Assembly: GCF_002775205.1 (NCBI RefSeq)
Contig: NC_036456.1
Location: 10,381,463-10,445,462 of the forward strand
Direction of reading: 5' to 3'
DNA length: 64,000 bases
Origin: Xiphophorus maculatus
Lineage: Eukaryota > Chordata > Actinopteri > Cyprinodontiformes > Poeciliidae
A model generated the notes under the pieces. It was not told where the DNA came from, did no database searches, and worked only from the letters and a program-made list of their open reading frames with translations. The position numbers and the translations under genes are program-made. Below, piece after piece: positions 12,291 through 23,954 of the stretch (the first letter of the stretch is position 1; every line of letters starts with the position of its first letter).

Positions 12291-13384
12291 TAATCTCCAG
12301 GAAACTACGCAACACAAATAATGAGTTTTTAAAAATCTCTACTTTCAAGAGCATCTTTAAACAACACTTTTAGAAACAACTATGTTTTGACTTCTTAACC
12401 TGTATGGCCTTCATGGGTTGTCGATGTGTTTAAAATGTATTTTTACTTTCTGTATGTACCTGGAGAGAATTAGATATTTAAGTTTGTGATTATGTTCTAT
12501 AAACAGGAGAATGCACTGCAATACATTGATTATTAAGTAGGCGTTAAATGTGTTTTGAGAGACTTGGACGACTGACACATCAACCAGATAATGTTACTGA
12601 AAGAAAGCAAAAAGATTATAAATTAAAACAGCATTCATGTTTTTTCTTCAACATCTAATATCTATGTTCCTAGTCATCTCTATTCTTTGTGAAGGAGTGA
12701 AAAACTATTAAAGAATGTTAAGTATAGGTGGCCTGTGAGCACATCTCCAAAGCAGTACATTGCACTCTGTTGCACTATTAGCTCCAAAAATGCTCACAGC
12801 TCAGACGAAGAGTGTTTATTTGGCCCATAAGCCATACTTTAACTGCACTGGAAACTTCTGTAGAAGTAGGAAAAGAAAGTAGCGTCAGACCAACCAGATA
12901 AACTGAATGGAAGAGCCACTCGGACCCAAACACCGGCGTGCACAGGCTGAAAACACGCACCCTGACCTAAATTCACACACAGATGCTGCTACATAGACAA
13001 AAACATACGCTCTCAGCCTCAAACATGTTGAAATGGGGAAGAGCACAGCTGTGACTTCCTGCATTTTGGCATTTGGAGACCCCTAACCCGATTTCTGCAT
13101 GGCTCCCAGGAGAGACAGGGGGAGTGGTGGATGTAGAGGAAGTTTGAGGGCATGTGTGTTGATGGGGGAAGACGGGGGGTTGTGTATTTATCTTAAATAT
13201 TTCAATAAAATGCACAAAGATCCAAACTTTTGTGTTGGTAAGAGTTAAAAATAAGGAAGCGCTGAAGCAAATCTATTAAACAAAAACCAGAACAACAATA
13301 TACAGACCTGAGATCTATTGCACATCAAATGAGAGCAAACTGACCTTCAGGATTACTCTCCCTAAAACTAAGATACTTCAGATG
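12291..13384. other. Intergenic AT-rich DNA, nothing recognised
   Basis: No splice-bordered exon, RNA gene or clear repeat was recognised. The open frames on the minus strand at 12,778-12,960 and 12,973-13,215 have no family resemblance. Confidence 0.5.
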
Positions 13385-13850
13385 TCTACAGGGACTTGCA
13401 AAATATTCATGTCTCTATAACCTTTGGAGATTCAGGGACTGAAATGTCCACACATGTTTCTTTAGAAAACACCTCGGATTGGACAGACTGTATCATGTCC
13501 CTCAATTTTCAAATCGTACCACATATTTAAAACTGGATGTATGTCTGGACTTTGACTGGGTCATTGTAGCACATGAATAAAACACTTCTGTTGCACCTCC
13601 GGCCGTATGCTTAGGGCATTAATTCTGTTGGACATTGTCCCAGTGTCAAATCTTTTGGAGCCTTTGCTAGCCTCTGAAGAACTGATAAGTTGTTCTGAAG
13701 ACAACTTATCAGATTAAAGGGAGCTGAATACAAATGCACATCACACTTTCTTTTTTTTTTTCTTAAGCCTTCACAAGTATGCTCTGGTACATGTTGGTGA
13801 AGGTTAAAGCGGTATAGAAACTTTTGCAAAGTGTTATACCGTACCTAATG
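13385..13850 (-). mobile_element. Tc1-family transposon remnant (reverse orientation)
   Basis: The plus strand shows 'ggatgtatgtctggactttgactgggtcattgtagcacatgaataaaac', 'ccggccgtatgcttagggcatt' and 'aaagggagctgaatacaaatgcacatcacactttc'. This is the reverse complement of a Tc1 C-terminal region joined to its terminal repeat. It is flanked by stretches like 'gggacttgcaaaatattcatg' and 'gaaacttttgcaaagtg' at the two ends, consistent with decayed inverted termini. Confidence 0.7.
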
Positions 13851-13919
13851 GACTTCTACAAAAACAAAACTTTAAAGTCTTAAGAATGTGAAAGACATAT
13901 GAAACAAAAAGTTAACACA

Positions 13920-14335
13920 AACATATACACTCTACGAAATCCTGGACGGTTAAGTCTTAAAGACGCAGAACCGCCTTTGTTGTTCTTGCGGTTTGTTCTT
14001 CCGGAAACTGAAGCAGTTTTTAGTCACATGGACCATTTTATGTCCATTGGGAGGAAAGCTAAAGTACTTGATCCACTTTGTGAAGACCGAAATGTGCTGC
14101 AGAACCTCCGGACATGGACTGCGGAAGAGGGTACGTTTTGTCATGGAGATTCCAGGGAGGTATTCTTGTAAAGTCATTAAAACCAGACCATTTAGTCTGG
14201 AAGCGTACAAATACATATGGTGATACAATACCACCAAGGCCAGAAAACCAGAGGAAGTCTGGTAAAGTAACTGTTGCACAGAAGAAAGGATGCATGACGT
14301 TGAATTTTGGTGACGGGAAAGGTCTGCTCTAATGT
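13920..14335. other. Unidentified GC-richer block with overlapping open frames
   Basis: About 415 bases stand out from the AT-rich surroundings and are open in several frames on both strands (plus 13,899-14,171, 13,993-14,223 and 14,114-14,332; minus 13,950-14,339). I recognise no protein family in any frame and no clear splice borders. It could be a transposon relic, a processed non-coding copy or chance. It directly follows a Tc1 remnant. Confidence 0.3.
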
Positions 14336-14339
14336 GCAA

Positions 14340-15767
14340 ACTTTGAAAATGGCCATTAATCTTTCAAAGAAAAATAGTTTAATAAAGCTAAACTTCTAAA
14401 GCCAAGTGAGCTGTATCAAAAACATATATACTCACTTTGAAGTAAAATCTGCTATTTTCTTGGCTTTTCCACCGACTCCCACACACCTGGTTCTTCGTGT
14501 GTCCTCAGGGCAGGCTGAGGCATCAGATACAGTAGCAACAAGTGATGACACATTCCTCATATTTCTTCTTTCAGGCCTGAAGGATCAAATACAAAACTCA
14601 GCGAAAAATTCATTTAACGCCTTATCCATAGGAAAAGGGAATTTAAAATGGTGCAGCTAAAGAGAAAAAGTTTGATAAGTTTGATCAAATTAAAGATAAA
14701 GGGTTTATTAAAACAAATGTGCTGAGATTAGTAACATGTTAATATTGACTCAAGAATCAGAGATGAATTACGTGAAGCAGGTTCTGTAACATTCATACCT
14801 TAAAAGTGTAAATAAATTGAATTAATTTGCTCACTGACTGAGAAAAACTTCACAATGATGACAATAAAGTCCATATTCAAGCTAACAGCCCAGTTCCTAG
14901 ACTAATTAAAACTTTATAGTGAAATTGAGCCTCCACCCTGCAAAACTGACAATGTTTTTTTATTAGAAAACCCAGGGGAGGAACAACAAAGTAATAATTG
15001 TATTCTATTTTTTTTATCCACTTAAAAGTAAAGAAATAAAACTGACTTAACATGCTTCAACTTTTTGCAAGAGGCTGGAATTTCTTATTGTATATTTGCT
15101 CGCTTTAAAAACACAGGTGTTTAATTAATGTAATCATCTACTGTGCTGAAAATGTCACTGCAGGGCCAAAAATGTTAAAATAGCCCTTTACCGGCGCTTA
15201 TTTCACCTCCTGAATAAACTACCAGTATAAAGCAAACCCGCTTTTCTCTTAAAACGCTACAGTCAAATCACACACTCTTAAACTACCGGGCCCTTGTTTG
15301 GTTGGGTTATTAATTTTAGTAAAACACAAGTCAGTTTAAACGTAAGCTGCCTGTTTTGCGCCCATAAAACCAGAACTGCCTTTGAAAGGTTCTGCCCTGG
15401 ATAAGAGAATAGTTCCTTTCTTGGTCATTTCAGGCTTTTTGTCATCACTTAAAAACGTTATAAACAGCCGAAAGGAACCACCAGAAACCATTTACAACCG
15501 AATTGTCTCTTTAAAACTAGCTTTTTCGCTCAATTTAGCTGGTTTTACAGTCCTAATTAGTTAATTAGCATTTCCAGGCTGACGCAAACGCTACAGAGAC
15601 TTTCTCTGGGAGGGACGAACTGCAAATAAAACGTGACTTTTTTTTTCATAAGAAACCACAAGTTGCCCCAGTTGTATCTAATTTACAGTATACGAGTTTT
15701 GAAGCCTTACAAACCTGGTAAAAGGCAGAGTTTCCGTTTCTCGAAGCTGGTGCAAGTTTGTTTTACA
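14340..15767. other. Intergenic DNA, nothing recognised
   Basis: AT-rich sequence with no credible exon or RNA gene. The short frames at 14,406-14,660 and 15,382-15,564 lack any family resemblance. Confidence 0.5.
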
Positions 15768-15786
15768 TTGCCCCCTGGTGGCAGCT
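15768..15786 (-). promoter_or_regulatory. CTCF-like binding motif
   Basis: The plus strand TTGCCCCCTGGTGGCAGC is the reverse complement of GCTGCCACCAGGGGGCAA, a near-perfect core of the vertebrate CTCF motif (CCACCAGGGGGC). It lies between the divergent svep1 and slc7a8 genes, a plausible insulator position. Occupancy cannot be told from sequence. Confidence 0.5.
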
Positions 15787-16434
15787 GAATATTAGTACAC
15801 TACCATGAGTGCAGTGATTTAATTTATCCGCTAGGTGGGGTAGTTATGCACCCTTTAGTGTCGAAAATGGACTTCACTCGTTTTTCCATGAGTTGATGCA
15901 ATGCACACAATTTTTCATACTCTATTTTTGATCTGAAAGCAACAATTTGCAGACAGTTGTGTGTGACAATTGCTTCAATATGTCTCTATTTTCTATAATT
16001 TTCACTAAAATCAATCAATCTTGAATTACTTAATGAAAGCCTTTGCTAATAGCGCCATCTTTTTCATTGACTAATTATAGAAAACACAATATCTGTGATG
16101 CTCTGTGGGACAGCAATGCTGGATCTGAAGGTTTTATGTTGAGCTGACTCTATTTATAGACAGGCTGCACTTGCACACTACTTAAATATTTTACAAGCCA
16201 TCCAGCTTTGCAGAAGGCTTTGTCCTTCAGCTAAAACCCCCAAATCACAGACATCCCATCCTTTTTCACTGAATACCTCTGCATCGCGGTCTGAAGTGAA
16301 GGACATGAATAACTCACAGGCCCCGACTTACACTTTGTTTTTAATGTTGTAAATAACAAATATGTTATCGTTTTCTACAAATATGTAGCACGGTAAGAAT
16401 CAAACTGTAAAGCCTGAGTATATTGAAATTAGCT

Positions 16435-16650
16435 GCACCTTGTTTTATTTAGGGGTATCTGAGTCAAGGATGCTGGACACAAATAAATTGAAAACCATGC
16501 ATTATTTTGCTTCTACTTCTCAGTTGTGCACCAGTTGTTGTTCTGGTCTGTCGCATGAAATCCCAATAAAATCCACTGAGGTTTTTGAGTTTAACGCAAC
16601 AAAATGTGAAAAGTTCAAGGAATATGAATTTGCAAGATACTTTATTTCAT
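16435..16650 (-). mobile_element. Tc1-family terminal fragment
   Basis: The DNA 'taggggtatctgagtcaaggatgctggacacaaat', 'gtcgcatgaaatcccaataaaatccactgaggtt' and 'aaatgtgaaaagttcaaggaatatgaat' matches the non-coding terminal region of the fish Tc1 element, without transposase. Confidence 0.65.
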
Positions 16651-16849
16651 TATCATAGTATCTAATAGATGATACGTGATATCTGCAAACAAATTAAACA
16701 AAACCCTGAATTATATTTACCTACATCATTTTAACATTTTTTCTCTTTCTCATCAGATTAGCTCATCTGTACATTTTGCAGCTTTCAGGTCAGTTCAACT
16801 CTCTTTATTAGTGCTCACCTCTTTTCATGCTTATCTTATGCATCGTTGC

Positions 16850-16867
16850 GTGTGTGTGTGTGTGTGT
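16850..16867. repeat. (TG)n microsatellite
   Basis: A short uninterrupted TG run followed by a T tract. Confidence 0.9.
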
Positions 16868-16904
16868 TTTTTTTGTTCTTGAAATATGAAAGAGTTGTAT
16901 CTGG

Positions 16905-17250
16905 TGGGGCCTTCTCCCCTGACCTTTGGCCTTCAGGCTATGCACCGGTTCATTTTTCCCCGGACAACAAAGTTGCATAAATAAGCTCAGAACAAAAAGT
17001 CACACTGGGGACTGAAAAGAAAGAAAGTGAGCATCATCGTGGGAAAGATACACAAAGAAGAAGAGTGCTAGATTCAACACTTTGGCTAGAGCAATAACTC
17101 AAACACACACCAGAAGAAAAACATACAGCGATTCAGGAGAGCAGGAGCTTTAAACTGAGGACTAAGAACAAACTATCACAAGTTCCTTTAAAAAATATTT
17201 TTTAGCTTTGCCAGTTATTTCATAGCTAGTTTTTCTTCCGGCAGGTGAGC
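16905..17250 (+). promoter_or_regulatory. Candidate TATA promoter with ATG-free first exon and splice donor
   Basis: Three elements lie in the correct order on the plus strand. A nuclear-receptor DR1-like element sits at 16,920-16,932 (its reverse complement is AGGCCA-A-AGGTCA). A TATA-like ATAAATA sits at 16,977-16,983. A consensus splice donor, GGCAG|GTGAGC, has its GT at 17,245-17,246. The roughly 235 bases from the expected start (about 17,010) to the donor contain no ATG on the plus strand, as expected of a 5' UTR exon. It could be a distal alternative first exon of slc7a8, about 13 kb downstream in the same orientation, or the start of a non-coding RNA. It may also be coincidence. Confidence 0.3.
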
Positions 17251-18339
17251 GGACGCAGCTGCTCGTCTCTTTTCGATGAACGGACTGGATCTGTTAGCCG
17301 CAGCTGAGCAGTGCTGTCAGATACTCGTTAAAGGAGTCAATGTGGACACATCAGCACCTTTCTTGGCTCATTAGCTGAAAGCGCCGCAAAATTGACCAGA
17401 ATGATTGAAACATGAGGTGAAACTTTAACTTTTTAATAACAGTGAGAATGCTGCCCTCCGCAGTCAGGCCAAAGGAATAAATGTTAGAAACACAAAGTGT
17501 TTGCTGCTTATTTGATTTATTTTTTGTGTGTTCTACCTAACGAAGCATATATTTTGAAATACGCATCATCTTGTTTGACTGACGCGCTCTGCACACCCTC
17601 CAAACTTCTCAAGAATACAAAACAGGGAAGTTACTGCAGACAGAAAAAAAAACCCCAAAGTGATCAAGCCTCTTTACGCTTCTCTCTCATCTGTTTATGT
17701 GATTTTGTAGTGGTGTAACTCCTCAATCACACCCACACAGTCATTTACTATATTCACTGCTGCACACACATCAGGCAGAGTCTCAAGAGGATAAAGGACA
17801 CAGATCAGCCAACGCATCCCGACTACAAACATGTTAAACTGGGAAATTTAGCAAAGTTTTGTCATTCAGTAGAGCTGTAAGGCTACATCCCACTAACTGC
17901 TTTTGCTGACAGATTGGACATGTCTCTGTCCACCTTCCAGCAGGACAACAACAGACTGAGCTTACAACCAGAGCGGCAGTCGGATGGTTTGGGTCAAAGA
18001 ATATTTATGTTAGCATAGCTTTCTGCAAATCCAATCTGATGGGAAATCTTTTACAAGACTCAAAATCTGATGCTGTTTTGATGAAACCCGTCAAATTTGA
18101 CCGATCCTATTTTGAGAACAAAGATTGGACAAACATTTCAGTCTAGTTAAGCTGGTAGAGCTCATCAAACACTTTAAAAACTGTCTAATTTCCTTTCCAC
18201 TTCACAATAATCCCAATAAAATGCATTAAAGATTTTCTTAAGGGAAGAGCATCAGGGGGTTTCAACACTTTCACAAGATCTGATAATGTTTTATTAGTTC
18301 AAAGGTGATGATGACTCTCACAGTCAGACGCTTTTTACG
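17251..18339. other. Intergenic DNA, nothing recognised
   Basis: No credible exon, RNA gene or named repeat was recognised. The frame at 17,497-17,718 is AT-rich and shows no family resemblance. Confidence 0.45.
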
Positions 18340-18754
18340 CTGCAAAAACACAAAACCAAGTATGTTTGGTCTAATTTCTACTGTAAATATTTGCGTATAT
18401 CTGCGTTAAGGCCAAACTAACATACAAGTAACTATTCATTATGACAAAGGAGCTTGTCTTAAGTCAATAATTTTTTAGTATTGATGAAAAAGTTCTAGTT
18501 ATAAGAGAAATAATCTGCTTGTGGAACATGACATTTTTCCCATAATAAAAGCTAAAATGTCTTGTTCCACTGGCAGATTATTTCACGTGTGTCTAGTATT
18601 TTTTTCATCAATATTAAGGAATTACTGACTTAAAACAAGCTCCTACATTATACTGAAAACTTCTTGTAGTATGTTTCTCTTATTTCAAGTGTACTAATAT
18701 ATTTGCACAAAAAATTTAACCAAAAATTCTTAGTAAGATTTTGTTTTTTTGCTG
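18340..18754. mobile_element. Long palindromic (fold-back) MITE
   Basis: The left arm begins CTGCAAAAACACAAAACCAAG and runs through 'ggagcttgtcttaagtcaataatt...attgatgaaaaagttctagtt' to 'taatctgcttgtggaac'. The right arm is its imperfect reverse complement, from 'cttgttccactggcagatta' through 'catcaatattaaggaattactgacttaaaacaagctcct' to 'aagattttg...gctg'. The two arms of roughly 190-200 bases would form a hairpin over nearly the whole element. It has no coding capacity. Single-arm relatives lie at 31,030-31,320 and 53,763-53,910. Confidence 0.85.
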
Positions 18755-18767
18755 TTTTAACCCTGAT

Positions 18768-18787
18768 TCTTTTTTTTTTTTTTTTTT
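18768..18787. repeat. Poly(T) tract
   Basis: A run of about 19 T directly follows the fold-back MITE. Confidence 0.85.
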
Positions 18788-20069
18788 GTCCTTACTTTGT
18801 TCACATTGCTCTCTAATTTAAGTTTTCTGCACTGTCATGGTCAGGAAGACGTACTGCCCAACGAAAAACTGAGAGAAAGCTCTAACAGACCCCAGAATGA
18901 ATGCTTTTAATGACTGTAATTTGTCCAAGAGTTATTGGTTTGAAGGTTTTTCCACAGCCTTGAATTCCTCCGTCTTAATCTGTTCAGAAGGAGAAGAGGG
19001 AGAGACCAACGCACAGCTTTAGCTCACGTCCTGAAGCAGTGTGAACTGGATCCAGCCAGACTTCCACGAAAACAGCCCAGAGCAGGAGGTGCTGAGTGAG
19101 GGGGACGAGCTCCAAGGAACTTAATACGATCAAACACACGCACACAGAGGGAAGAGGATTTCTCACCTTAAAAACAACCCAGTCTGAGTTTGTTTTGCTT
19201 TTTTCATTATTATATCTGCAAAACATTGTTCTCTTGAGACATGCTCTGAAACAGGAAGTTATACTCATGTTGGTTTGAGGAGAACAAAACAATCTGTGCT
19301 GCTGGCTCAGCGAACAGGATTATAGCAGGAAACATGTTTTTCTGCCGGGAGAAACACTTTGGATGAGGAATACGACACGAAGAATCACACAAAGTCACTT
19401 ATTTGACTGAATATCTTAATTTTTCTTCAAAATTGAAGGCCTGGGTTTTAGTGAAACCTATCAGTTTTTAAGAAAGCACGTGAAAGGCATGTTTACGAGA
19501 AAAAACACCAGTCAGGTGTCCTTTGTCCTGACAGCAGCCTGTCCTAATGGGAAAATTGATTGTGGAGTATCTGAGCTGATTAAAGTCTGGAGGAGGAGCA
19601 TTGAAACTCTGAGTCACCTCTGATGCGTTTTGCATTTGCGACTCAGCAAAAAAAAAAAATTGAGCAACGAGACAAAACACGAACAAGTTCAGACTGGTTT
19701 ATCCACAGAAACATCAGCAATCATAATGAACATGATCTTCCAATAAGCCTGGTTGTTTCCAGCAGGAGACTCGGTTGGATGTAAGATAGTGTGTCATTAA
19801 AATAATTTCGCTTATTTAACTCAAATTCAAGTTTGAATAACTCAAAGCAAAACGAAACAAGCAGGAAATGTAGTTTTATGATGGCAGAAACAGAACAGGG
19901 GAAATACTGATATTTCATTTTTGAAATGATTCCTGATATTTTCTGCCCAAGTTGAGCTTTGTGAACACTTGTGAAATGTTTTTAGGCCTGTTGTTGGACA
20001 GTGATAATATCTTCCATTTCCCCTCCTTTAAACCTGACTATAATAAGTTTGGATTTTGCTTTAAATGTG
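18788..20069. other. Intergenic DNA, nothing recognised
   Basis: AT-rich sequence with short, unrelated open frames on both strands. No exon or named repeat was recognised. Confidence 0.45.
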
Positions 20070-20070
20070 A

Positions 20071-20130
<60 letters not shown>
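20070..20130. repeat. (ATT)n microsatellite, about 20 units
   Basis: About 60 bases of uninterrupted ATT/TTA repeat. Homopolymeric Ile or Asn open frames across it are artefacts of the repeat. Confidence 0.95.
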
Positions 20131-20131
<1 letters not shown>

Positions 20132-20776
20132 GAAAATACTGCCCACCCAATACAGGACATTAATGTACAATATGGGTAAAATAAAAATTTGGAAAAAAAT
20201 GTATGGCTAAATCAAAAGAACTAAGCATACGTTCATTATATTTTTAGATATTATTGGGTTGAAGAGGACTGCATTTTTATTTAATATTTTAATATTTCTG
20301 TAACCATAGCAACTCCTAAGGTGTGAAACACTTTGGAAAATGAAATGAGAAACACTTATCTTGCAAAACCTTTGCCCCGTTTCTCTGAAACTTAAACAGT
20401 TTTGCACTGTTAGATATTAAAGACAAAACGAACTGATGTGAAAACATCAAAGTGAATAATAACAAAGATGTCTTACTTATGTTTTGTACAAAGTTCAGCT
20501 TCAGTCTATATATATAAGACGATTTCATAGAGGAAAAACACAAAGCCAAAAAAAATTTGTTGCCGATTTTCTAAAATATGTGAATTTGTTGTAACGCTTT
20601 GCCCACATCGCGTCTTTAACAAGATGCTCAGAGTCGACTTTGGCAGAATGGATCCGTCTGCAGTCAGATTAGATTGTTGTCATGAATATAGTACTGTATA
20701 TTTTAACGATGGCATCCCTTTTGTTCCCTGTAAACAACCAGCATCAACAATAGTTTGTGGTTCCTTGTGTTTACAG

Positions 20777-21126
20777 ATTCACCTGAATCCTCATGTTTTG
20801 ATGGTGATCAGTCTGTGTTTCCGAACACCCTGTCCCAGCAGCCCACAGGTTTCTGGGGACTTTGTAAACACAAGGCTCGCATTACCATCTCCACTCCCAT
20901 CCTTGCACTCTTCCTCCTCCTCCTCCTCCTCCTTCTAATCTCCTCCTCACTCTTTTTATTTCCTCTTTTCTTCCCCCTGCAGCGTGTTTTCCTGTGGATT
21001 CACACACTCCTCTTTCTCTCGCTCAGGTCACAGGACTCCTTTCTGCTTTCCAGACATTTCCCTCCCTGTGCTCCTCCTCGAAAACCTCCCTCCCGTAACG
21101 CCCCTCCTGTCAACCCCACTTGTTGA
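20777..21126 (+). other. Open stretch with a membrane-segment-like leucine run and (TCC)n tract
   Basis: After a possible acceptor (tgtttacag, about 20,768-20,776) the plus strand is open for over 110 codons. It encodes a short polar part with two cysteines followed by a run of about 20 hydrophobic residues, mostly Leu, Ile and Ser. The leucine run is produced by a CTC/TCC trinucleotide tract (about 20,910-20,936) inside an 80-base pyrimidine tract that ends in CCCCTGCAG (about 20,993), which itself looks like a splice acceptor. I recognise no family. Chance is the likelier explanation. Confidence 0.2.
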
Positions 21127-21129
21127 GCA

Positions 21130-23300
21130 AGCCCATCTTAAGTTTCAGTAAATAGCCTGATGAATACCTGTTCATAAATAAGCACTATGTAGCTTTAGTG
21201 ATACCCAGAGGGATGAGCGAACATGTGCTCAGTCGATCTTCGGATACGTTTCTGGGAAATTTATGAACTGCTGTCCTCCATGTATAAGCTTTGAGTGGAT
21301 CTTCAAATGAAATGTTCTAGTGATGAATATCAGCTGCTTTATCTTTGTACTTATGCAAGAAAAACTGTCCAAAAAAAGGCAATTTTATCTTTACTTCATG
21401 ATGCTAGAAAGAGAAGCTTCAAATCTGTGCATATTTGTACTTTTCATTAACATTTTTGCTTTTTTTTATCCTCATTTTTAACAAGTTGTTTTTTTTTTTT
21501 TGAGTGATTTTCAGTTCTGGTTCTGCGGCCTGTGATGGACAGGCACCTTGTGCAGGGTGGACTCTGCCTCTCATCGGTTCACCCCTGGAGACAGAGATCT
21601 GGCTGAGACAAGCACACCTCCTCCCCCTGCATGTACATCTCGTTCCAAGTTACGCCGGTTTTGACTTGCTCTACTTTTTTGTCTGCTTACCTTTTGAACA
21701 TCGTCAAATCACGCACAATATTGATTCGTAAACGTGTTGTTTTTGTTGTTGTTAAGAGCTAAGTGAAAGGTTGGATTCAGAATAAGTTATGGTGGAGGGT
21801 GTGAGGGGGGTTGGTTAACATAATGGGTCAACAACAGCTGAAAATAGAGCATGTTGTAACAGGAGACAACACCTCAACCACAGACTAAAGTCTAAAGTAA
21901 AATGACCTAGTTAAATCATCGCATCCTATTACAAGTCATCACTATAAGCGAAAAATCCCAAAGCGTTTCAGCAGCTGTAGCTGTGAATATGTTCACGAGG
22001 AAATCATTTCTCAGAGAAAATTTCGTTTATTTAATTGACGTATTCTTTGTGTACCTACAGCATCACCTTCAGGTTTTTAATCGCTTTCTGGTAGCAGAAT
22101 AATCACACAGAAAGAAATCTGGAAAAATAAAATCAACCTTTAAGCTGAGTTGACCATGAAAAAGGTTGATTTCTGAGCAGATGATTCAGGGATGTGTTTT
22201 GATTCCTTTATCGCGTTCGCCCACTTGCAGTTTTCTCGAACCGTCGCCCACATCTTTACCGTGTTTCAAACTTTTCATGATGTCATCGACTCTAACAAAG
22301 TTCCTGGGGATGTTTGTGCTGTTGTCACGTCATCATAAACCATTTTTTATGATTAAAATTGAGATTTACAGAAAATCATCTTCTTTACACAAAACCAACC
22401 AACCAAAGCACCAGGTTCCGTACTCCATGTTTACTTTTGTGATGATAGGACAGAAAAAAGTCTGTCATGCTTCCTAAACAAATGGTTGATGAAGCAGACG
22501 GGCTGTAATGGTTGCTATGGAGACCTACTGACCCCATGATGTCACTCCTTGCTTCCATTTTCTCACATTGGACCTTGGAGATTTTTTATTCTTAATTTGG
22601 GTTTCTGTTCAGTCTTATTTATCAGGGTTCTAGTTGTTTTATTTTTTTTAATTTACTTTAGAAAAGCAGCATTTTAACCTCTATTAGTAATTTTCTGATT
22701 TATGAAGATAAACACACACCTTATATGTTTAGTACAAACTAATTCATGAAATATAATGAACTGAAACCTTCTAAGTGTCTTTAAAGGGCTGGTTTTTTCA
22801 CTAGACTTTTATCCCAAATTTTATTTCAAGTTCTTTGAAAACACAGTTTCATCACTCTGACCACCTCTATGCTGACAGGAAACTGAGCCCTGAAGCACAA
22901 AGGACTGGAAAAGAGAACGTTGCTGCAGAGATTAGAGCTCGGTTCGGGTCGGTCCATTATTGTGATGAACTGGCTGCAGTCCAGGTTTGACACCACGGCT
23001 TCATGGGAGCAGCATCAGAGTCATTTCTCTACCAGATTTTGTCCAAGAGAATCTGGTGCACTGGCGTCACTTCTTATTTTAGCCAACAGATACAAAACCT
23101 CTTTCATCTTTCGACTAATTGGCTTCTGCTTCGCTCCGTCTGGTTGCAGCAGAAGTTGGACATGAACTGTTCTTTTCCCTTAATCTAAGATCCTGTCACA
23201 TGACCAAGGAGCAAAGATTACATTTCTAGGCAAGAGCAGCAGTTCTAGCCTTTATTTCCTGCACTGAGCTGCATGTAAGATCCTTTATTGAATCTGTTCA
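21130..23300. other. Intergenic DNA, nothing recognised
   Basis: No credible exon or RNA gene was recognised. The frame at 22,166-22,477 shows no family resemblance. Confidence 0.4.
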
Positions 23301-23760
23301 TGAGGTTTTCTAACAGCACGACATCAAAGTCTTTCTAAAACAGCTGCTTCAAGGAATTTACCTTAATTTCCATCCCAGTTTCAAGTTTTTGCAGGTTTTC
23401 TTCCTGAATTTAGCTCCATCCAAACCCTCACTCTTCCCATCATCACATGGGAATGTGATGTGATGATGCACATCATGTGCATCATGATGCCACCACCATG
23501 TTTCACAGCGTGTTAGGTTTTTTTAAATTTTAAATATGAAAAAGCTGACAAGCTACGAATGTCACTTGTTGAGAGAAGTCTCAATACGTCTGAATATGAA
23601 GGTAAATATGTCAGATTTTTTACTTGTGAAAACCATGAACCGTTCTGTACTTTCTCTTTAATTTGATCCATTGCATGAAATCTTAATAAAACACAAGTTG
23701 GAGGATTATGAATATTGTTGCATGACACTAAGCATATAAATATTTACCTTTAAAGCAAGT
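23300..23760 (-). mobile_element. Tc1-family remnant (reverse orientation)
   Basis: The plus strand shows 'gttttcttcctgaatttagctccatcca', 'gatgccaccaccatgtttcacagcgtg' and, further right, 'tgatccattgcatgaaatcttaataaaacacaagttggaggatta'. These are reverse-orientation pieces of Tc1 interior and terminus with large deletions. A small palindrome with 11-base arms (around 23,463-23,487) lies inside it. Confidence 0.55.
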
Positions 23761-23870
23761 TAAAGTTCAGCTTTTTTCTTTTCCAATGAAATAAAAATTC
23801 GAGTGAAACTGTAGCCATGATGAATGCAGCTCAATAACTTTCATCCAGAGAAACGACCTGAAGCGGCCTC

Positions 23871-23872
<2 letters not shown>

Positions 23873-23954
<82 letters not shown>
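23873..23954. repeat. Compound (CT)n(GT)n microsatellite
   Basis: About 38 bases of CT repeat run directly into about 44 bases of GT repeat with one C interruption. Confidence 0.97.

Noticed and set aside
20070..20179. Poly-Ile and poly-Asn coding frames
   Set aside because: They are translations of the (ATT)n microsatellite.
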